A DNA stretch of 64,000 nt from Voacanga thouarsii (GCA_026120185.1 JANUWF010002008.1:845501-909500), one strand, 5' to 3'. Shown: positions 10,631 through 22,700, numbered from the stretch's first letter. Notes: a model not told the origin generated them from the sequence alone. Made by a program: numbers and translations.

Positions 10631-12225
10631 AGTTTTATTCATAATTATCTTAACCATGTTTGAATTTTCGATTTTCTTACATTCCTTAAAGATAGGAATA
10701 TTATCTTAAGAAAGACATGATGGTAATGTCTTGACCATGAGGTCTTGTCCTAAAAAGAATTCTGGAGGAATTCTTGTTCCCTATAATTTTGCTAGCCTTG
10801 TCCTAATATCCTTATAATTTAAACTAACCCTAATTCATTAATCCATTTTTAATCCCAAATATTCTATGATAAATCTCTAGCATTATAATTCGAAAATAAG
10901 CTCTAGTGGGATAGGGATGGCCGAAATTAGGGAGGGGAATTAGGAAGGGATTCCAAGAAAAAGAAAACATCATAGCTATACCTTTAATTTCCATCTTCAT
11001 CTTATTCATGTTTTGGTAAAGGAAAATCTGAAAAATTTTCCAGAATTCTTTCAAGGTTGTTCTCCAAAGTTTCAGCCAACTTTCTTACCCAATTACTACT
11101 AGGAAATCGAACATTTCATGTAAGGTTGAAGGCTGGAAATTCAGTGAATTTTTGGACTGCACAACCCTCCCAAAATCAGAATTTTGTTCCAGCAATTTCG
11201 CTGCATTAAACCTGGAATTTGAAGCCTCCATTAGATCATAAGAACAGTTGGAACTTCCTCTATTTTTCTTCAAGATGAAGGCTGGAAAACCACCATTAAA
11301 AAACCTTCAAACACCCATAAGAACCAGCTACAAAATCGTGCCAAAGAGAGCAGAAAATTCTACTCCAAAAACATCTCCATTCCAAGCATTCTTGAAGCAT
11401 TAAATTCTAGAAAATTTCCAGCTTATTTTCTCAAGGCAAAGGCCGAAATTCTTCACTCAAACCTCTACAATTCGGACCTTGTTCAGCCATGGACTGAACA
11501 TCTTGGCCTCTACACCAACCTTGAATGTTTGGACTCCATGATCACACCTCAAAAAGCTCCTAAGATTACTCTATCCAAAATTTATTCGAACTTCAAACTA
11601 AATTACAGATTTTTGCTTCGTTAAAACACTCCTATAGCAAGTGATCAAACCAGAAAATCCTCTGCCATTATAATCCATTTTCGGCCAGCCTTATGTATTG
11701 AACAACCCTTCACTCTTTGATTAAAACCTAGCTAATTCAGCCTTACACTATTGAAGAACAAAAGACTTTCCATGAACAAACTTCATTAACTAATATTTTA
11801 CCTCATATAACTCCACATTTTCCTCCATTTGAATTTCAAAAAAAAATCTGAAAATCTTCTCTCTCATTCTTGATAACTGAAACTCCCTTCTACACTAGGC
11901 CATTCGACCATCACAATTCCAGCAATTCTCGAAGCCATTTTCTCTCAAATTCATTCAAGAATAATAAGAACACACACTTCTCATCTTCAAGCCTAAACCC
12001 ATCATAAACACCTCCAATCACTCCCAAACACTCCGGATCATCCATATTCAACCTATAGTCTTCATTTCTGGCCATTATAACACTAAATCATGCAAAGTAG
12101 AATTTCCAAACGGATCAAAACTAACTTTTTTGTTGAAGGTTCCAAAAACACCAAAAGGTAAAATAAGAACAACTTCCTTATTCTTCTTTTTCTACTCAAC
12201 TTCTAATACTTCTTTCTAAAGTCAT

Positions 12226-12230
<5 letters not shown>

Positions 12231-12268
<38 letters not shown>
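12231..12268 (+). repeat. (TC)n microsatellite in gypsy-B 3' LTR
   Basis: About 18 uninterrupted TC units at the position matching 2495-2530 in the 5' LTR. The flanking bases differ slightly between the two copies. Confidence 0.95.
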
Positions 12269-12270
<2 letters not shown>

Positions 12271-14640
12271 CTGAAATGGTGCTGATCAACCATGGCTATT
12301 TTCCGGACCACTAAAGGCTCTCATGCTTGTGTGGATCTTCACTAACCAAGGAAACTTTCATCAAAGCAATCATCCATCAAGTATTTTTCCTTAAATATTC
12401 CTTTTTAATTTCTAGAATCATGACTCCTAGATGTTGATAAGATGATTGAATAAAATGGGGGTTGAGTATATGTATGTGGATGAAGGGGATGGAGTTAGGA
12501 CATGAAAGTTGGAATGTATGATTAGGCCTTATGGATTTTTCTTTTGAATCAATATATGCTCATCATGATTAAAAGGATTTATAGATGTTTTGATGCATGA
12601 TAGATATTATGACACCATTGGTAATTAGGCTTTTATGTTCTTATTTTTCAATAAAGCCATAGATGATGATTATGCCTAGTTGGAGATTGGGCATGTGTTA
12701 GTATATGTTGATTCAAGTATATGTTCATGGATGGATTAGCATATTATTTATTATATGGGAATGTGTTCATGGATCTTTTCTAACAATAGGAAATTATGGT
12801 AAAAACTATTTTCTTTGTTAATTCTAAAATTATTTTTATTAGCATTTTTGTTATTAATTTAATTAGGATTATTATTCAATTTAAAAAATTCGAAAACATT
12901 AGGAAGGTTTGAAATAGAGTATTATTTAAAATATTAATATTTTATTAGTTAAATAAATAAAATCTTTTATTGAAAAAATAATAATAAATAATAAAATATT
13001 AGAATTAATTAATATCAAATGACCTTGTAGACCATATTAATTAGCCTTACTAAAACTTTTACCTATATCCTTAAATATTATTTATATTAAAATTTATTTA
13101 TTATTTATTAATGAAAAATTTAGGTATAGTTCATTTATTTTTAATTTTATTGGTTATTTATTATCTATTAATTATTAATTAAAAATTAAAGTGTAATTTA
13201 TTATTGATAATAATAATACTATTTAAATATTATCATTTACCAATAGTATTTATGACTTAGTATTATCCAATATTTAACACTAGTTTATTTATTAGCAATA
13301 ATACTCATAATTTATTATTCGAAACTATAACTTATTATTATTTATTTTATAACCCCTGGTTATTTTAACTTATCAAGCTAGATTTATTTTATAAAATATT
13401 TTATCAACTAGTATTAAAGCCTAAGACATTATGGTCATAGTTAGTTGTTGTTGTGACTAGTTGAACTAGGAATTATCTATTTAAGGCAAATATGGTCTGG
13501 ACAATATCTTATACCTTATGTTTACCACAAGCGGGATTAGGTTGACCTTGGAAGACTTTTGAATCCAAGAAGAGCAAATGATCAGATAAGTTCCTGCACG
13601 GAACCATTTGAAGACCAAAGTTATTGTAGCAAGTCGAAATCATTGTATACGAGTATTTGTACTGTAAAGCAATTATGGACAATTTTCCTTTTTCTTTCAA
13701 TCAAGCAAGCTATTTAAAACTAAACAAACAATTTCACACCAAACGCTAAACTTTTCCTAAAAAATTCAACTTGGCAAGAATTTTAGAAATCATAATTGCT
13801 ATTTTCAAGTGAATCATTGTATGATCTTTTCCCTCCCAAGTGGGACAAATAACGTTGAGTACTCAATAAGGGTAGACTATTAGGACTAGTTTTTTAAGCG
13901 TTAAGGTAAGTTTTTCAATAGGTGGCCACCTTTGAGGGGTGAGTCCTTTCCGGATAGGATCCAGTCTTGTAGGTCATACCGGTCCGAGTTAGCAAGTTCA
14001 GTCAAGTGAATTGTGTGTTTCCGAAGTGGATAACCGGTAAGTTTGGGTGTAAAGATGGAGGAGTATCTCACCCAGTAGGCCGTACACCTACCTTATGTCA
14101 GTATGCTCAACGTGTGGCATTCTGATCATTATATTGTCATGGTGCACAAAGTGTAGTGCCACGGCTATCTCTTTTGAGTGGTTGTATTTATTGTGCAAAT
14201 GTATGTTTGAAAAGCAAAACACCACTCTTCATTTATGAAATTTATTTGAGGTTTGCCAGCACTTTCTTTTATGAAACTTGTACAACTTACATACATGAAC
14301 TGTTTTACCTGAAATACTCAAAGCACACATGGACTTACTGAGATTTATAACTCACCACCTTTTATACCATGTTTTTAGGTCGATCCTGCTGTGAAGGTTA
14401 TTAGCTAGAATATTGCCTATGTTTTGAAGACTCATTGTTAATTTTCCTATGTATTTCTTTTGAGAGACAGTAGCAGACATTTATTTTTGATCTTGTTCAT
14501 GTATTGATTAGGTTATAATAAGTTTAATTTTAAAGTATTTCTTTTATTTTATTTTGTGTATTCTAGTTATAAAGACCCCTTGTCCTGTGGACGAGGCGAC
14601 ATCCCCAGCCCTAATAGGGCATAGGTAGTGGGGTGTTACA

Positions 14641-14894
14641 CATAGAAGGTTCGAGAATACTCTGGAAGGTTAAGAGCTAACTAATGTGGTATATGTTAGA
14701 TGCGAAAGAGCCAACGATTAGCTAGAATTCCCGTGAAATAAGTAAACGTTGCAACACAAGAAACTCCGTCGAACCCAAATCTAACACCGATTGTTCAATC
14801 TAAGCATCTAAGAAGTAAGTACTTCTAAACTTTAGCTAGAGAAAAATTTAAATTTGCTACCTTCCAACACATTTTTATTTTTTCACAATCCTTA
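14641..14894 (+). mobile_element. copia-A 5' LTR, right end, resuming after gypsy-B
   Basis: Begins with the duplicated catag and continues aaggttcgagaatactctgg, matching the copia-A 3' LTR from about 58824. It ends cacaatcctta, matching cacaatccttca at the end of the 3' LTR (59064). Removing gypsy-B and one catag restores a continuous LTR. Confidence 0.9.
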
Positions 14895-14897
14895 AAG

Positions 14898-14910
14898 TGG
14901 TATCAGAGCT
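14898..14910 (+). other. primer-binding site of copia-A (Met tRNA type)
   Basis: tggtatcagagct starts three bases after the LTR end. It is an unmutated match to the plant Met-type PBS used by many copia and gypsy elements. Confidence 0.88.
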
Positions 14911-16608
14911 AAGTTGTAATCTTGGAGCATGCTTAGGGATAATAACCAGAAAAGGTGGTTAATTTACTAATAAAAAATATAATATTTGTGAATGTGTGAA
15001 AACCTCATAGTTTTTATATAGGTAGATGTTGTGTATGCCTCACACGTGAAGGTATAAACACTTGTAATTTATTATTAATTGCTTTTCGTAGAATTCGTGT
15101 ATGCCTCATTTTAAAAGGCATAGGTGATTGGGTTTGTATTTAAATTAAATTTACTTGAATTTATGTAACAATATTGTGTCAGATCAACATTGAAAAATCC
15201 TTGAAGAAGATCTAAAGGCAAATCAGAAGACTTGCAAAGCACATAAAAAGACCGTGGTTTGTTTTTTATTAGGCCACGGCCGGCTTGGAGAAAAATGCCT
15301 AGCCATGGCTAGCTACACTCCAAGTCACAACTGGAAGGTAGCAAGCCGCGGCCGATTTAAGATTTTTACCCTGACACTGTGGTTGACTTTCCTGAAGCTG
15401 CGGCCGGCTTAGCAAAGGAGAACTGGTGTCTGGTTCTATTCAGAACATGCAAGTGGGTTGCAGTTTTGGTTCCGGTATGGGTCTTCTTAAAACAATTTGT
15501 TTTTCTTCAACTTTCCTTGCAATTTCTTTTTCTTTTAGGTCCCATATCACACGAGGTTATTTTTTTGCAATGGTTTATTAATAGTAATAAGTAATTTTGC
15601 ATGAAAATGGTTAGTAAAGAAGAAACCACCTTAGAATTAAACAAGATCATTTTAATTTTATTATTATGATGTTTAATATATTATTTGGTCACATAAGAAT
15701 TAAAGGAAAGAAATAGCATGTTAAGTTTATTTTTGGAGCATAGCTATTTTATTTAATTTTGTGATCAAATGCACAAGGTTTTTGAGAAATTAATTTTTTT
15801 AAAGATAAAACAATTAAGAAAAACATTTTAAAAAGGAACTAGGATATTTAAAATAAAATTCATGATTTATTCTTCCAAAGCATATTATTGTTGACATTGA
15901 GAATATTTTAAATTTAAGTATTTTAAATTTAATTCTTAGAAAATAGTTTTAACTTAAATAGTAAAAATAAAAAGTCATAGTTTATTCTCTTAAAGGATTT
16001 TATCCTTAACATAGAGAATAATTGTTGAATTTTTAAAATTTTACTAAAGTTAATGCAAAACCCAAATATATTTTAAAGAACGTTTTTTCAAAAAACCAAA
16101 ATTTCTCAAAAGATTAAGTGGAAGAGGGGTCTTAATGGCTCCACGGCTTCCATCACAGATTTCTGTTAGAGATTGTAGTTATTCTCATGTTGTACTAAGC
16201 ATTACCCCCTATAGGATGGATTTGTACAAGAATCTAGAACTAACAGAAGAATTATAATTAAAGCCATGGATAAATGTTGGTATTGACTAGCCTACGTTGG
16301 AGTTATTAACATTAGATTATCTGTAGGTAATGTAAGTAGTGGTCATCCTATCGATAGAACTATCTTTAGATCATTAACTATTAAGGAAGTTTAATTTGTG
16401 GTGGTTTTATACTTAACTCAGAAAATTGTTAACCTTCCTATGAAACTCTGCCAATATTTTTAAGAGTAAAAATTTTCATATTTTTGATAATGGTATTTAA
16501 TAGGTTAAACATATCATGGATATAGTATGATATTTCAAATGTGCATTTCTTAAATGTTTTTCAAAACAAACATTTTTCTAAATGATTTTTTTTTTCCAAT
16601 CAACAGAA
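14911..16608 (+). other. copia-A untranslated leader
   Basis: There is no supported gene here. It is mostly AT-rich, but 15260-15415 is a GC-rich island with three related words: cacggccggctt (about 15276), ccgcggccgattt (about 15345) and tgcggccggctt (about 15400). A pyrimidine tract ending cttttag (about 15533-15540) precedes text conserved in copia-C (cccatatcacacgagg). Another acceptor-like site, ccaatcaacag, lies directly before the gag ATG. A 71-codon frame across the island is hydrophobic and has no match in copia-C, so I do not call it a gene. Confidence 0.7.
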
Positions 16609-17440
16609 ATGTCTGGTATAAGTTTATTGTCCATTGTTCCCAAGAAGAATGAGTTAACTGGACCTAACTACATGGATTGGAAAAGGAATATGAACATAGT
16701 ACTCACTGCTGAGAAGTACAAGTATGTTTTGACGGACCCTTGTCTTAAAATTAGAGAAGATTCTATGGACCAAAATTGTGAGGCTGAGAAGGTATAGAGG
16801 AAAGCTGATGAGATGGCCAGATGCTATATGTTGCCTAGATGCTATACATCAATATCACAAGCCTACTACATATGATATTGATATATCGTGCGCACTATGT
16901 TTGCTGACAAGAGCCAGCCTGCAAAATAGGAAGCTCTTAGAGCAATCATGAATACTAGGATGGCTGAGAAGGTATCATTTGCAAGCATATGCTCAAAATG
17001 ATTGCTCATTTCAAAGAGGGCGAGGGCGACGTCGTAGGGGCAACAATCGATCTTGAGAGCCAAATTGATATGATTCTTGAGATTTTGCCAAATTCGTTTT
17101 ATCAGTTAAAGTTAAACTATAATATGAACAAGTTGGATATATCTTTAACTGAGTTAATGAAAGAACTTTAGCTTACTGAAAAAAACATAAAATCTGTGTC
17201 AAAGGCTTTAGTTACTCATTCTAGTTCATCTTCTAGAATTAGGGCCCGACCCAACAAGTTTAAAAAAAAAAAATGCCCAAAATAATGTAGAGGCCTAGCC
17301 TAAAGGATCTAAACTTGGTCCGTCTAAGACTAACGCGAAACCCAAGGGCAAGTGTTTTAAATGTGGCAAGAAGGGATACTTTAAGAAAAACTGTTCGGAC
17401 TTCTTGGCCAAATCCTCTTCAGATATTATTCTTTACTTAG
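16609..17440 (+). pseudogene. gag: copia-A gag with degenerate zinc knuckle
   Basis: The ATG at 16609 opens MSGISLLSIVP...LTGPNYMDWKRN and LTAEKYKYVLT, the UBN2-type copia gag N-terminus. The frame breaks at a TAG after about 63 codons. The text continues with RKADEMARCYML, FADKSQPAK and NTRMAEK, then a frame change and the block 16989-17171 (QLKLNYNMNKL). The zinc knuckle CFKCGKKGYFKKNC (about 17352-17393) has Tyr where His should be: codon tac at 17377-17379, one C-to-T change. Gag would form the virus-like particle. It is broken by at least six stops, mostly TAG. Confidence 0.88.
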
Positions 17441-18175
17441 ATTCTATTTTGATGGTTAGATGCTCATCTACTTGGATTGTTGATTTCAGAGCTATTGACC
17501 ATATCTTTAACTCCTTACAGGGGTTCAGCAAGATAAGACGACTCAGCAAAGGAGAGCATGAACTGAGAGTGGACAACGGAGTACAAGTATAGGCTAAAGT
17601 AGTGGGAGACTTGAAACTATTATTTGATTATAATAGGATTTTAATTTTGAAAGATATTTTATATGTTTCTAGTTTTAAACATAATTTGATTTCAGTTTCA
17701 AGACTGATTAATCAAGGATATTATGTTTTTTTCCATTCTGGAATTTTAATCAATAGAGCGGAAAATTATTGATTTTTAGAAACATGTATGGCAATCTTTT
17801 CTATATTAATCCTATTAGTTGTTAAATAAATAATACTCAGACAGAACCTAATAATAAGAAGAGAAAGTCCATATCAAATAACCTATATTATAACATTTAA
17901 AATTGGAATATTTAAATCCTAATCAAATTCAAGGTTAATCCAAAATAGGTCATTGGACTCATTTAAATTGGAGGTATGGCCTTAGTGTGAATCTTGTCTT
18001 ATAGGTAAAATGACCAAAAGGTCCTTTACTCAAAAAGCAGAAAGGGCCAAGGAAATATTAGAGTTAGTTTATACTGATGTATGTGGTCCTATGACTACAC
18101 CTGTTAGATGAGGTTATGAATACTTTATCACGTTCTCGGATGATTACACATATTTTGGTTACGTTTACTTGATGA
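17441..18175 (+). pseudogene. copia-A protease and integrase N-terminal part
   Basis: Copia order (gag-protease-integrase-RT-RNase H) is followed. Protease: STWIVD is followed by FRA instead of SGA (17482-17490), so the DSG catalytic triad is lost by changes that could each be a single transition. Further on come VVGDLKLLFDYNR, the VSSFKHNLISVSRL block, and then the integrase zinc-domain end CESCLIGKMTKRSF and ELVYTDVCGPM, which holds the first catalytic Asp. The frame FITFSDDYTYFGYVYLM runs straight into solo LTR J at 18176. Many stops are present. Confidence 0.82.
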
Positions 18176-20196
18176 TGAGGGAGACGGAAACAGGAGAGCA
18201 TGCACAGTTTAAAAAACGGAGAGAAAAATAAACCGCAAGCCTTGGAGGCCATACGAAAGCGTGAAGATCATATATTTGCGCTCCTTAACCCTTCTAGGTT
18301 GAGTAGGAGCAGATCGAACGACTGGAATCGCCTCGCTTCGCCCACTTGAAGAAGCTTCCGGTTGAACACTCGCTAGCCTCCTACTTCGCCTTGTTTGCAT
18401 CAACGCCAAGCTTTTCAGCTCTCGAAATATTCCTCTGCCTAACCTCTAGTCGGTGAACACAATGGTGAAGAGAAACAATCTCAAATCTCCTTGGTTCACT
18501 CGCTATTGATTAGCAAAGTCCAAGGAGAAAGAACAAGAGGAAAGCAACGTGAGAGAACCGAGAGAGAGACGTGAGTTCTCTATGTGTTGTGTTGGGAATT
18601 AGGGTTTTCCTCTACCAGAGACTAGTTTATTGGTTAGCCAAAACTAGGTTTCTCAATATCAGATAAACATATCCCCGGGATTTCAAAACACTCGGATGTT
18701 ATCCTGAGAATCAGTTTGGCCTAACCCTAAACTCCTCTTAACCGTATCTGGAAAAACCCTAAGGTCCAAGCTATTGGGCCAGAAAAATATTTATTATTTT
18801 TCTTGGACCCAAAAGGCCCAAAATAATAAACATTAATAATTTATTTCCTGGGCTTACAGAAATAACCCAATAAATAATTAATGAGCCCAAATGAACCAAA
18901 ATAATTAATCTTTAATTATTTATTTCTTGGGCCTATATAAATAATCCAATAAATAATTAAACATTAATTATTTCCTCTAATTTAAGCCCAGGTCAATTTC
19001 TTAATTATTCATACTGGACCTAGGCCCTGAATAATTAATTAACCAATTAAACTAGATAATTAATTTCTCTCAACTCCTATTTTAATTAATTAATTTATTT
19101 TATTCCAGTCCAACAATAAATTAGACTTCCTGAATAAAATAAAATAAAATAAAATCCTCTTGAACTGAGACCAATTCCTCAACCCAAAATTAGTTAGGAC
19201 TTACGGACTATTCCGAGGACCAAAAAGACATATCGCCTTGGCTGCTAAAATGACCAAAATACCCCTACTATATAAATAGCTGTATTTTACATTTTAAATA
19301 TTTCCTAATATCATCATAAGGAAATATTGACCCTAAGGACAATGCCGCATTAGCAAAGTCTCCGACCTACAGGTGAAATGACTAAAATACCCCTCTACAC
19401 ATCGCCGTACATTTAGAGAGGAAGAAGTGTACTAACACCCCTCTAAATGACATCTACCATCCTTAGGCGTCTAGTCCAATGATCCACGACTTCCTGGAGT
19501 GTTTCCGCTTTCCAAGGGAGCTACCCTAAAGCAAACATCCGAGTCATGTCTCTTAGGGCCCTGGACATTTTAGACCATTCGGACAACCACAAGGGGCGAT
19601 ACAGTGCAAAAACTATCTTGTATAAGTCTGTCTTAACTAACTAGTCACACATACCCAACATGCAAGTATATTGGCCCTACGATAGAACCTCAACTATAGC
19701 AAATCAAAGTATATGCTTCTAGCTTCGCCAGACCACCAACTCATACTCAAGTCGTAGAGTACTAGTCCACGCTGTAGCGGTAGTACTCTAGGTTTCTATC
19801 ATATAGTACTTTTAGAAACCACTACTACAGGTTCTGTCTTACGTTTTCGAAATACGCTTATGTCATGAAGTGAGTGGACTACTCACTGGCTAAAGGTAAG
19901 CCATTCCCCATTTGGAATTCATAACATAATAACCTAAACATGATGAGGTTCCCAATCTCATCAATAGGTTAAGAACAAATGTTTATGTGTTAAATAACCC
20001 GTGATCCATACCTTACTGTGAAAGATCACCATTCACATAGATCACTTATTTAAACACAATGGATCTGTTCCAAACGAAAATTGTGCACAAACAAAAAGTA
20101 AATTCACAAACAAATTCTGAAAATAAATTCTTTTATTAAAATATTCAATTTTACATCAGAAACCTAGTCTAAGAGGGCATACAATCCAATAAATGA
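18171..20196. repeat. target-site duplication pair around solo LTR J (gatga / aatga)
   Basis: gatga occupies 18171-18175 and aatga occupies 20192-20196, a 4 of 5 match. The parent text cttgatgagatgc is expected from the integrase frame, so the right-hand first base has changed g to a. Confidence 0.75.
18176..20191 (-). mobile_element. solo LTR J, copia type
   Basis: A 2016 bp sequence with no internal region, starting tgagggagacgg and ending caatccaata (a mutated ca end). Read on the minus strand it begins t-attggattgtatgccctc and shares landmarks with the copia-A/C LTRs: ttgttcttaacctattgatgag near its start and the cacagtaaggtatggatcacggg block. It is therefore a distant member of the same LTR lineage. 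It is a solo LTR left by LTR-LTR recombination. Two short minus-strand frames near 18064-18409 lie in the U5-like end and are not supported as genes. Confidence 0.78.
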
Positions 20197-20870
20197 GATG
20201 CAATTCTGACTCTTTTAATAAATTTAAGGAGTTTAAAACTGAGGTGGAGCGTCAAACAGGTAAACTAATAAAAAAGTTAAGATCGGATCGTGATGGAGAG
20301 TATCCCTTTGGTGAATTTAAAGAATACTTAGCATATTAAAGAATAGTATCTCAACTAACTGTACTCGAGACTCCCTAGTAAGAGGAGCTAAGAAAATAAA
20401 TAGAATAATAATAGAAATGTTCAGAAGCATGATGAGTCACAACTCTTCCTTTTTCTTTTTTAGGATATGCTCTGAAAACAACAATGTATATTCTAAACTT
20501 GGTGCCTTCTAAGTTAGTGCTTATGACACCCTATAAGATGTGAACTAGATGCAAGCCTAGTATGAATCATCTCAAGATATAGAGTTGTCCAATTTATGTA
20601 CTGAGTAAAGGAAGTAAGTTAGATCTAAGATTAGAATTGTGCTACTTCGTAGGGCATCCAAAAGGAATAAGGGATATATACTTTTATCATCTCCAAAAGT
20701 AAAAGATACTTATTAGTACTTATACTAAATACTTAGAGGATGAACAAAGTGTGTCCACTAAGGTTTCGAGTAAGGTGGAATTGAAAGAGAAGTTGAATGA
20801 CACGTCAACTTCTAGTACCCTAGTTGAGGAACTAGAAAAGACACAACTAGATATTCCTATATAAACTAAG
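20192..20870 (+). pseudogene. copia-A integrase C-terminal part and linker
   Basis: Right of J the integrase resumes with SFNKFKEFKTEVERQTGKL and LRSDRDGEYPFGEFKEYL, which carries the second catalytic Asp. QLT and NLVPSKLV/MTPYKM-type text follows (20340-20560). The linker frame KLDLRSELCYFVGHPKGIRDIYF (about 20600-20690) and the acidic LVEELEKTQLDIPI lead to RT. Stops are frequent and mostly TAG. The same blocks, better preserved, are in copia-C at 29988-30425 on the minus strand. Confidence 0.78.
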
Positions 20871-21640
20871 CCACATCATTGTGAGAGGATATCTAAGGTT
20901 CCAAAAAGGTGGACTAGAGAGGCCTCTGAGGTAGTCTCCCACCATCAGGAACAAAATCCCATTAAATACGATGAGGCCATTGTCGGTATTGATGCTGAAA
21001 AATATCAAATAGCAATAGATGCCGAGATTGAATCTATATATCTCAATCAAGTTATGAAGCTTGTCACTGCACTTGAAGGGATTAAACTTATAGGGTACAA
21101 GTGGGTACAAGAGAAATAGAGGTGCAGATGGAAATGTGAAAACCTATAAAGCAATGTTGGTTGCAAAAAGTTATACTCAAAAAGAATGGATCAATTATAA
21201 GCAGATCTTTTCACCTATTGCCATGCTTAAATCCATTCGCATCATCTTGGCCATCACATGTTGTTATGATACGAGATAGCAAATAGATATTAGGACAGTC
21301 TTTTTAAATGGTTATCTTAGCAAAGACATCTATATGACCCAATAAAAGGCCAATAATATATGATCTATAAGTTTAAGAAGTCTATTTATGGACTTAAGCA
21401 AGCATCACGTACATAGAACATATGTTTTAATAAGACTATAAAGTCTTATAGTTTCATACAAAATGTGGATGTGTGTATGAAGTCGGATAGGAACATTATG
21501 TCCTTTACAGTACTCTATGTAGATGATATTCTACTTATTGAGAATGATTTAGGGACATTATGATCTATAAAAGTTTAGCTATCAAGCCAATTTAGCATAA
21601 AGGATATGGGAGAAGGTAGCTACATTCTTGATATTAAGCT
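20871..21640 (+). pseudogene. copia-A reverse transcriptase
   Basis: RT text begins WTREASE...EAIVGIDAEKYQIAIDAEIESI and EGIKLIGYKWV (RVT_2 start, 20910-21115). After frame changes it continues with KKSIYGLKQAS (21372-21405) and the catalytic LYVDDILLI (about 21513-21540), so the YVDD active site is kept, then FSIKDMGEGSYILDIKLLRDRK. Its role is RNA-to-cDNA copying. Stops and at least three frame changes disable it. Confidence 0.86.
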
Positions 21641-22431
21641 TCTTAGAGATAGGAAGTAAAGAATGTTAGGCTTATCCTAATCTACTTATATTGACAAAAT
21701 ATTGGCTATGTTTAGCATAGATCAATGTAAAGAGGCAACAATACCCTTTAGGCACGAATTAACCTTATCTTCCAAATAGTGTCTTAAGATATAGGAAGAG
21801 AAGGAAAAAAAGAGTAGGATTCCTTACTTCAGTAGTGGGAAGTCTCATGTATACCATACTTTGTACAAAGCCAGATATCTGCTTTATTGTAGGCATGGTT
21901 AGCAGATATCAGTAAACCCCAGGGGAAGAATGTTGGTAAGCTGTAAAAAGTACCTAAAGGGAACGAGGAATTATTTACTTGTCTATAGAGCTGATGAATT
22001 GATTCCTATCAGTTATACTGACTCACACTTCTAGACGAATAAAGATGAAAGGAAATCCACTAGTGGATACGTTTGAACTTTGTCTAAATGGGCAATTTTA
22101 TGAGGAGTATTAAGCAATCTTATATTACTGATTCTACCATAGAAGTTGAGTATGTCGCAGCTTCAGAAGTTTTAAAATAAGTAATTTAACTCCAGAAGTC
22201 CCTCATAAAATTTGGAGTTGTGCCATAAATAGAGAGGCTCATTATCGTATATTGTGATAATTCTATAACTATGTCACAATGTAAGGAGCTAAGGACCATA
22301 GGAAGAAGTATCACTTGATCCGGGAGTTTATTCAGAAACGAGAGATAGTGATTTACCAGATTTCCATTGCAAACAATCTGGTAGACCTATTTACCAAGCC
22401 TTTAACAGAAAAGGTGTTCCGAAGACACTTA
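21641..22431 (+). pseudogene. copia-A RNase H, main part
   Basis: Copia RNase H text is seen as CKKYLKGTRNYLLVYRADELIPISYTDSHF (21940-22040), DERKSTSGYV, VEYVAASE, HLIREFIQKREIVIYQIS, NNLVDLFTKPLTEKVF. The frame stops abruptly at 22431, inside the final block, where copia-C is inserted. The last codons are found at 57203-57243. Several TAG stops precede this point. Confidence 0.88.
22427..22431 (+). repeat. target-site duplication of copia-C, left copy (actta)
   Basis: actta lies directly before the copia-C terminus taaatgatcatggg and recurs at 57203-57207 directly after the other terminus ccaaca. The copia-A reading frame rejoins correctly when the insert and one copy are left out. Confidence 0.93.
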
Positions 22432-22587
22432 TAAATGATCATGGGAAAAATATATACACAGCAGAAGATAGCAAATTAAAATTTTCTTGAGCCAAAGTTT
22501 ACTTACTTCTAGAATGATTAAATTTAATAACCGGAGTTGGATTTAGATTCGACGAGTACTTATTGAACAGGAATGTCTACTTGTTCC

Positions 22588-22700
22588 TAGCATTGGAAAG
22601 TGGGTCGGTTTGGCCCGTTGGGCCCGGCCCGAGGACCGAACCACGCACTGTACACCGGGCCGGTCTGGGCCAGGGATAAAAATCCCTGGCCAGCACTTGA
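22588..22700 (+). repeat. GC-rich subterminal region of hAT-D, left end
   Basis: Dense GGCCCG/CGGGCC-type words (gggcccggcccg, ccgggccggtctgggcc) in an otherwise AT-rich element. hAT transposases are known to bind short repeated subterminal motifs, so these may be the binding sites. The matching right end is at 24425-24552. Confidence 0.65.

Larger units (their letters stand above)
584..14640 (+). mobile_element. gypsy-B: Ty3/gypsy chromovirus (Tekay/Del-like), full-length, degenerate
   Basis: A 14.06 kb LTR retrotransposon with 4.3 kb LTRs starting tg and ending ca, a Met-type PBS, an internal region of about 5.4 kb, and a polypurine tract just before the 3' LTR. The domain order is an extra upstream ORF, gag with two zinc knuckles, protease, reverse transcriptase, RNase H, integrase and a C-terminal chromodomain. 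The integrase-chromodomain order plus very long LTRs fits the Tekay/Del clade of chromoviruses. Many stops and frameshifts make it non-autonomous. It inserted into the 5' LTR of copia-A and is flanked by a perfect 5 bp duplication. Confidence 0.93.
10316..14640 (+). repeat. gypsy-B 3' LTR
   Basis: Runs from tgtgaaaccccagc to ggggtgttaca, 4325 bp, and matches the 5' LTR throughout with mostly transition differences. It is followed by the right-hand copy of the 5 bp duplication. It contains the tRNA-like segment, the CT microsatellite and the AT-rich centre in the same order as the 5' LTR. Confidence 0.93.

Noticed and set aside
15379..15594. 71-codon frame with a hydrophobic stretch in the copia-A leader
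   Set aside because: Not conserved in the copia-C leader; the hydrophobic part is the translated pyrimidine tract.
18209..18409. 66-codon basic, serine-rich minus-strand frame in solo LTR J
   Set aside because: Located at the U5-like end of an LTR, with no support from related LTRs; chance frame is the simpler view.
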